From contig QHNU01000104.1 of assembly GCA_003218525.1 (NCBI GenBank), positions 1,339 through 10,749 on the forward strand: a stretch of DNA of 9,411 nucleotides. Direction: 5' to 3'. Made by a program: the position numbers and the translations under genes. This document shows, piece by piece, positions 6,997 through 9,411 of the stretch; the stretch's first letter is position 1, and every line of letters starts with the position of its first letter. The DNA comes from Verrucomicrobiota bacterium (GTDB lineage: Bacteria > Verrucomicrobiota > Verrucomicrobiia > Chthoniobacterales > UBA10450). The notes below the pieces were generated by a model, which had not been told where the DNA came from, made no database searches, and was given only the letters and a program-made list of their open reading frames with translations.

Positions 6997-7188
6997 ATGT
7001 TACTGATTCTCTCCAGTGCGCTGGGCGTCGGCCTCGCTTCTTTTGGCAAATTGCTTTTAATGATTGGCAAAGCACCGGAAGGCTACGAGGACAAGGATGG
7101 TTTTCACGTCATTCGACGTGCTTCGCAGATAAAACGGCATAGCAAAGGCAGCAGCTTCGTTGGCACCCCCGCGCATCGTAGAACGTAG
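6997..7188 (+). CDS. Possible small membrane-associated protein, 63 residues
   Basis: This is the only plausible plus-strand gene. It fills the middle of an otherwise empty 541-base gap and overlaps no minus-strand gene. The product begins with a hydrophobic helix (LLILSSALGVGLASFGKLLLMIG, about residues 2-24, split here only by Gly residues), then KAPEGYEDKDGFHVIRR (25-41) and a basic, Ser/Gly-rich tail ending TPAHRRT. The hydrophobic helix plus a compact acidic/aromatic PEGYEDxxGF motif looks like a real small protein and recalls short unnamed Verrucomicrobia proteins, but I cannot name a family. It is convergent with the NusG-like gene (77 bases between stops) and divergent from the glycosyltransferase operon. 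The ATG lacks a well-placed ribosome binding site and sits against a hairpin. Function unknown; chance remains possible. Confidence 0.5.
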   Translation: MLLILSSALGVGLASFGKLLLMIGKAPEGYEDKDGFHVIRRASQIKRHSKGSSFVGTPAHRRT

Positions 7189-7253
7189 TTCGCCCTAGCA
7201 TCGCAGACGCAGTTTTTCTGCTTCTTCGCCAGATGCAGGCGACCAGACCCGCC

Positions 7254-7263
7254 TCTCGCGAGA
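7254..7263. repeat. Perfect 10-base palindrome TCTCGCGAGA after the NusG-like gene
   Basis: The palindrome begins two bases past the NusG-like stop codon, in the 77 bases where that gene and the small plus-strand ORF converge. An AGGCG/CGCCT pair lies just beyond it (about 7232-7253). No T tract follows. It may help end transcription or be chance. Confidence 0.3.
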
Positions 7264-7265
7264 TG

Positions 7266-7817
7266 TTAGGAAAGCGAAGGAAGGCGCCGCTGGATCAGGG
7301 TCGTCTTCGATACTTCCATTTGGATCGAGCGGCCGAGAAATTCCAGTAGCACTCGCACGCGTTCGGAGGCAGGTAATAACTGAGTGACCAATACCTCCAG
7401 ACCTTGCAACGGGCCGTGGGCAATTTGCACTTCCTGACCGACCTTGATTTCGGGATCGATCGTGACGATCTCGTTTGCTTCCATCCGTCTGCGCAGACCG
7501 TCGATTGTAGCTGCGTCGATCGTTGCCAAACGATCTCCAAATTGTACAAGCCCCCGCACTCCCGGCGCGTGCTCGACCGCACGACCTCGCGTTGCGTAGT
7601 CGAACTGCGCAAAGAAATAGCCCGGGAACATCGCCTCCACGAACCAAACCGCGCCTCTCGTCGTTAATTTTCGTGAACGCAGTCGAGGCGCGAAACAGAC
7701 AATACTAAATTGTTTCCGGAGACCTTCCGCCGCGATGTGCTCACGCTTCGACTGCGCCTTCAGGCAGAACCAGACAGCTTGATCGACAGATTGCGGCTCA
7801 CCGTTTTTGTCCTTCAT
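7266..7817 (-). CDS. NusG paralogue, RfaH/UpxY/LoaP-like antitermination factor
   Basis: A transcription elongation factor that would bind RNA polymerase and promote read-through of chosen operons. Starting at the ATG (7815-7817) it has 183 residues. The NusG N-terminal domain starts at VWFCLKAQSKREHIAAEGL (about residues 16-34), continues through FAPRLRSRK and MFPGYFFAQF (about 63-72) and ends near VRGLVQFG (about 87-94). The C-terminal KOW segment is KVGQEVQIAHGPLQGLEVL (about 125-143). A TTG two codons upstream would give 185 residues, but the ATG is the likelier start. It is not next to secE or ribosomal genes, which marks it as a specialised paralogue rather than housekeeping NusG. Its neighbour downstream on the same strand is a surface-glycan glycosyltransferase operon, the usual kind of target for RfaH/UpxY factors. 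Regulation of that operon is inference. A palindrome at 7857-7870 may control its own promoter. Confidence 0.9.
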   Translation of the reverse strand: MKDKNGEPQSVDQAVWFCLKAQSKREHIAAEGLRKQFSIVCFAPRLRSRKLTTRGAVWFVEAMFPGYFFAQFDYATRGRAVEHAPGVRGLVQFGDRLATIDAATIDGLRRRMEANEIVTIDPEIKVGQEVQIAHGPLQGLEVLVTQLLPASERVRVLLEFLGRSIQMEVSKTTLIQRRLPSLS

Positions 7818-7856
7818 CGACAAGCTGTACTAATCCAGAGCCGAAATTTTGCAATC

Positions 7857-7870
7857 GACCAACTTTGGTC
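7857..7870. promoter_or_regulatory. Inverted repeat, possible operator of the NusG-like gene
   Basis: GACCAA and TTGGTC arms flank two bases, 40 bases upstream of the NusG-like ATG. On the minus strand the element overlaps TTGACC, a five-of-six match to a -35 box, with a weak CAAAAT 15 bases on. A dimeric regulator binding here would block that promoter. The promoter itself is only a weak match. Confidence 0.35.
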
Positions 7871-7919
7871 AATTCACTTGTCGACGCGCCGAGGTATTCG
7901 CTGCCGTCGGCCTTCCCGT

Positions 7920-7977
7920 TATGCGCTCCGCTTTCGCGCGCGCGTTGGATCGCGCTCCGGATTCGCCCGGAGCGCAT
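7920..7977. repeat. Three-armed inverted repeat with mutually exclusive hairpins
   Basis: Two left arms share one right arm. TATGCGCTCCG (7920-7930) and GCGCTCCGG (7952-7960) are each a perfect match to the right arm within 7967-7977 (CCGGAGCGCATA-type), over 11 and 9 bases. A CGCGCGCGCG run (7935-7944) lies in the larger loop. Only one hairpin can form at a time. It begins eight bases past the stop of the propeller gene and lies about 100 bases before the NusG-like ATG. No T tract follows the short hairpin on either strand, so a standard intrinsic terminator is unlikely. It could be a factor-dependent terminator, an RNA switch or a mobile palindromic repeat. Confidence 0.6.
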
Positions 7978-7984
7978 ATAAAGC

Positions 7985-9411
7985 CTATCGTTGCTTGAAA
8001 ACCTCGACCTGACCCACTCCGGTGCCGCCGTTTTTGCCGCTCACGATTGCGGTGTAGTTACCGGGCGCAAGTGTAATCAGAATCGCTGATTCAAGATCAT
8101 TAGTTGGCGCGTTACCGGTTGCTGCGATCTGGGCTTGCTGAGTATCCTTCCAATTGTCATTCGAGTTGATGACAACACCGTTACCGTTAAAGACCCGGAG
8201 GGTTGGGTCTGCCAACGCATCAGTGATTCCAAACTGCGCCAGCGACGGCCCCTTGGCACGAATTAGCACCTCGGTGGAGCTGCCGGCCGGGCCGGCGGAG
8301 ATGAAGCCTCCAATCATCACGAAATCTCCCGTCTGGACCACACCACGAGTCGAAATGTTCGCTAGTTGTGAAGAACCCGCGCCCTGCAAGTCGTAGACCT
8401 CAACAAGCGCCACTCCGCTCGTTCCGCCTTTGCCAGAGACAATCGCGGTGTAGGAGCCAGGCTGTAACGTCGCTAAGATTGCCGATTCCCGCGCATCGGT
8501 CGGCTTCAACGCCGACGGAATCTGTGAAGAGTTGGCAGCACTCTGCCAATTGTCGTTATTTGCAATTTCCATCGTCGTATCATGCAAGCTCAGCACCGGA
8601 TCTTGTAATGGATTAGGAACCATGGAGTTCGCCAGCGTAGGACCAATCGCCCGAAGCAGGACCTGTTTACCACCGCTGCCAGAGATTACGAATCCGCCAA
8701 TAAGAACATGGTTGCCCGTCTCTACGAGGGCGCGCGTCGAAATGTTCGAGAGTCTGGAATTACTCGGCTCAAAAGCCAAGCCGCCAGCACCGATCCCTGA
8801 GGCAAACGTCGTCCTCGCCCCAGCTGGCGTGAAGACGAAAATCTCAGAGGTACCGAAATTCGTAGCAAAAACATTACCGGCCGGATTCACGGCGATATGT
8901 CTCGGAGCGCTCAAGCCAACGGCGAACGGCGATGACATCCCAGCTGGGCTTACCTTAAAGATCGAGCCGCTGGCAAAATCGACCTCGTATATGTCTCCAG
9001 AAGGAGCCAATGCGATCCCTAAGGGCTGGTGGAAGCCCATAGCGAACGTGGTTTTCACCCCCGCAGAAGTGAACTTCAGGATTGAGTTCGTATTTACCTC
9101 CGAGACAAAGAGGTTTCCGGAAGGATCAAAAACGAGTCCGAAAGGTCCACTCACGCCGATGGCAAACGGTGGTCCTGGGGAGCCGTCAGGCGCGTATTTA
9201 AAGATAGAGCCCGATGCTGAATCGGCGGCATAAAGAAAGCCTGCACTGTTGAAAGCCAGACCTGCGGGCGTGAGACCGGTGGCAAAAGTGGTCTGGATGC
9301 CACCCGGCGTTATTTTAACAATCCGGTTATTTTGTGTGTCCGAAACAAACAGATTACCATTCTTATCAAAGGCAATCGAATCGGCAGTAAAAGACCCTGA
9401 AGCAAACGTCG
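7985..9411 (-). CDS. Secreted NHL-type beta-propeller protein with two C-terminal Verrucomicrobia modules (5' end outside window)
   Basis: The reading frame is open from base 9411 to a TAG at 7985, giving 474 visible residues. The first part is a chain of about 43-residue repeats of the form TFA.G....P.GIAFDPSGNLFVSD...NSIFKFTPAG, typical of NHL/SMP-30-like propeller blades; at least five are visible and more should lie beyond the edge. The second part is a pair of related modules of about 125 residues, beginning LSNISTRALVETG and LANISTRGVVQTG and ending VEVYDL and VEVFKQR. Secretion is inferred from composition (Ser, Thr, Gly and Asn rich, no Cys in the visible part) and from the module type; the signal peptide is not in view. 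A GTG at 9154 lies inside a repeat and is not the true start. No C-terminal anchor, LPXTG or PEP-CTERM follows the second module. The role is unknown; the propeller may bind a ligand or carbohydrate. Confidence 0.9.
   Translation of the reverse strand, partial: TFASGSFTADSIAFDKNGNLFVSDTQNNRIVKITPGGIQTTFATGLTPAGLAFNSAGFLYAADSASGSIFKYAPDGSPGPPFAIGVSGPFGLVFDPSGNLFVSEVNTNSILKFTSAGVKTTFAMGFHQPLGIALAPSGDIYEVDFASGSIFKVSPAGMSSPFAVGLSAPRHIAVNPAGNVFATNFGTSEIFVFTPAGARTTFASGIGAGGLAFEPSNSRLSNISTRALVETGNHVLIGGFVISGSGGKQVLLRAIGPTLANSMVPNPLQDPVLSLHDTTMEIANNDNWQSAANSSQIPSALKPTDARESAILATLQPGSYTAIVSGKGGTSGVALVEVYDLQGAGSSQLANISTRGVVQTGDFVMIGGFISAGPAGSSTEVLIRAKGPSLAQFGITDALADPTLRVFNGNGVVINSNDNWKDTQQAQIAATGNAPTNDLESAILITLAPGNYTAIVSGKNGGTGVGQVEVFKQR
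7988..8365 (-). repeat. C-terminal module, second copy
   Basis: Begins LANISTRGVVQTGDFVMIGGF and closes the protein with VGQVEVFKQR. It matches the first copy landmark for landmark but the two have diverged clearly, so this is an old duplication rather than a recent one. A short linker (QGAGSSQ) joins the copies. Confidence 0.75.
8387..8752 (-). repeat. C-terminal module, first copy
   Basis: Begins LSNISTRALVETGNHVLIGGF and ends VALVEVYDL. Shared landmarks with the second copy are NISTR, IGGF, a VLLRAIGP/VLIRAKGP strand, DP.L, NDNW, ESAI..TL.PG.YTAIVSGK and VEV. The module is common at the C-termini of Verrucomicrobia exported proteins, from memory; its function is not established as far as I know. 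Confidence 0.75.
8765..9411 (-). repeat. Tandem NHL-like propeller blades
   Basis: Successive blades begin TFASGS, TFATGL, PFAIGV, TFAMGF, PFAVGL and TFASGI at intervals of about 40-43 residues; the last is cut short where the C-terminal modules start. Conserved positions are an FA.G opening, a GLAF-type strand, a P.GN/GD turn and a SIFKF/P.G close. Five complete blades are visible; a closed propeller usually has six or more, so the array probably continues past the window edge. Confidence 0.8.

Noticed and set aside
7818..7823. TTG start two codons upstream of the NusG-like ATG
   Set aside because: An in-frame ATG follows immediately and neither start has a ribosome binding site to favour it, so the ATG is the simpler choice. 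The difference is only two residues.
7952..7975. Intrinsic terminator for the propeller gene
   Set aside because: The 9-bp G+C-rich stem is perfect but is followed by mixed sequence on both strands, not a T tract, so I list it only as an inverted repeat.
9152..9154. GTG as the start of the propeller protein
   Set aside because: It lies inside a propeller blade and the same frame stays open with further blades to base 9411.
8532..9233. Long plus-strand ORF (233 codons) opposite the propeller gene
   Set aside because: It mirrors the repeats of the minus-strand gene, has no recognisable domain, and the minus frame has clear family repeats. It is a shadow produced by codon composition.

Overview
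The window looks like a chromosomal segment from a Verrucomicrobiota bacterium, probably the soil Spartobacteria/Chthoniobacterales side. The main reason is the incomplete protein at the right end. It finishes with two copies of a roughly 125-residue module (NISTR..V.TG...IGGF ... LRA.GP.LA ... NDNW ... ESAI..TL.PG.YTAIVSG ... VEV) that I associate with large extracellular Verrucomicrobia proteins. A CCPSR-type sulfatase, a small four-helix NarL-type sensor kinase and a NusG paralogue fit this placement. The assignment rests on recognition, not on a search. Base composition looks moderate, a little over half G+C by eye.

All confident genes lie on the minus strand, so transcription runs right to left. 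From the right: (1) 7985-9411, an NHL-type beta-propeller protein with two C-terminal modules, its start lying outside the window; (2) 7266-7817, a NusG/RfaH-like transcription elongation factor; (3) a 541-base gap holding a possible small plus-strand gene (6997-7188) and a leader with several inverted repeats; (4) 5189-6724, a GT39/ArnT-like membrane glycosyltransferase; (5) 4113-5192, a sensor histidine kinase; (6) 3464-4132, a NarL-type response regulator; (7) 1838-3229, an exported sulfatase close to GlcNAc-6-sulfatase; (8) 862-1554 and 1-865, the Tat-exported 2Fe-2S subunit and the FAD/4Fe-4S subunit of a PaoABC-like periplasmic aldehyde oxidoreductase. The molybdopterin subunit would be expected just beyond the left edge.

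Two blocks are clearly co-transcribed. Glycosyltransferase, kinase and regulator overlap by 4 and 20 bases. The two oxidoreductase subunits overlap by 4 bases (ATGA). The sulfatase stands alone, with 234 bases upstream and 283 downstream. The theme is cell-envelope work: sugar transfer to a lipid-linked or surface glycan, two-component sensing, desulfation of an external glycan, a secreted propeller protein and a periplasmic oxidoreductase. An RfaH-like factor next to a glycosyltransferase operon is a familiar pattern for long surface-polysaccharide operons.

I found no CRISPR array, tRNA, rRNA, transposase or phage gene. The most unusual material is non-coding: a three-armed inverted repeat with mutually exclusive pairings (7920-7977) just upstream of the NusG paralogue, and a second set of competing arms followed by a T tract (6789-6850) in the leader of the glycosyltransferase-kinase-regulator operon. 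I see no clear evidence of a wholly new system.
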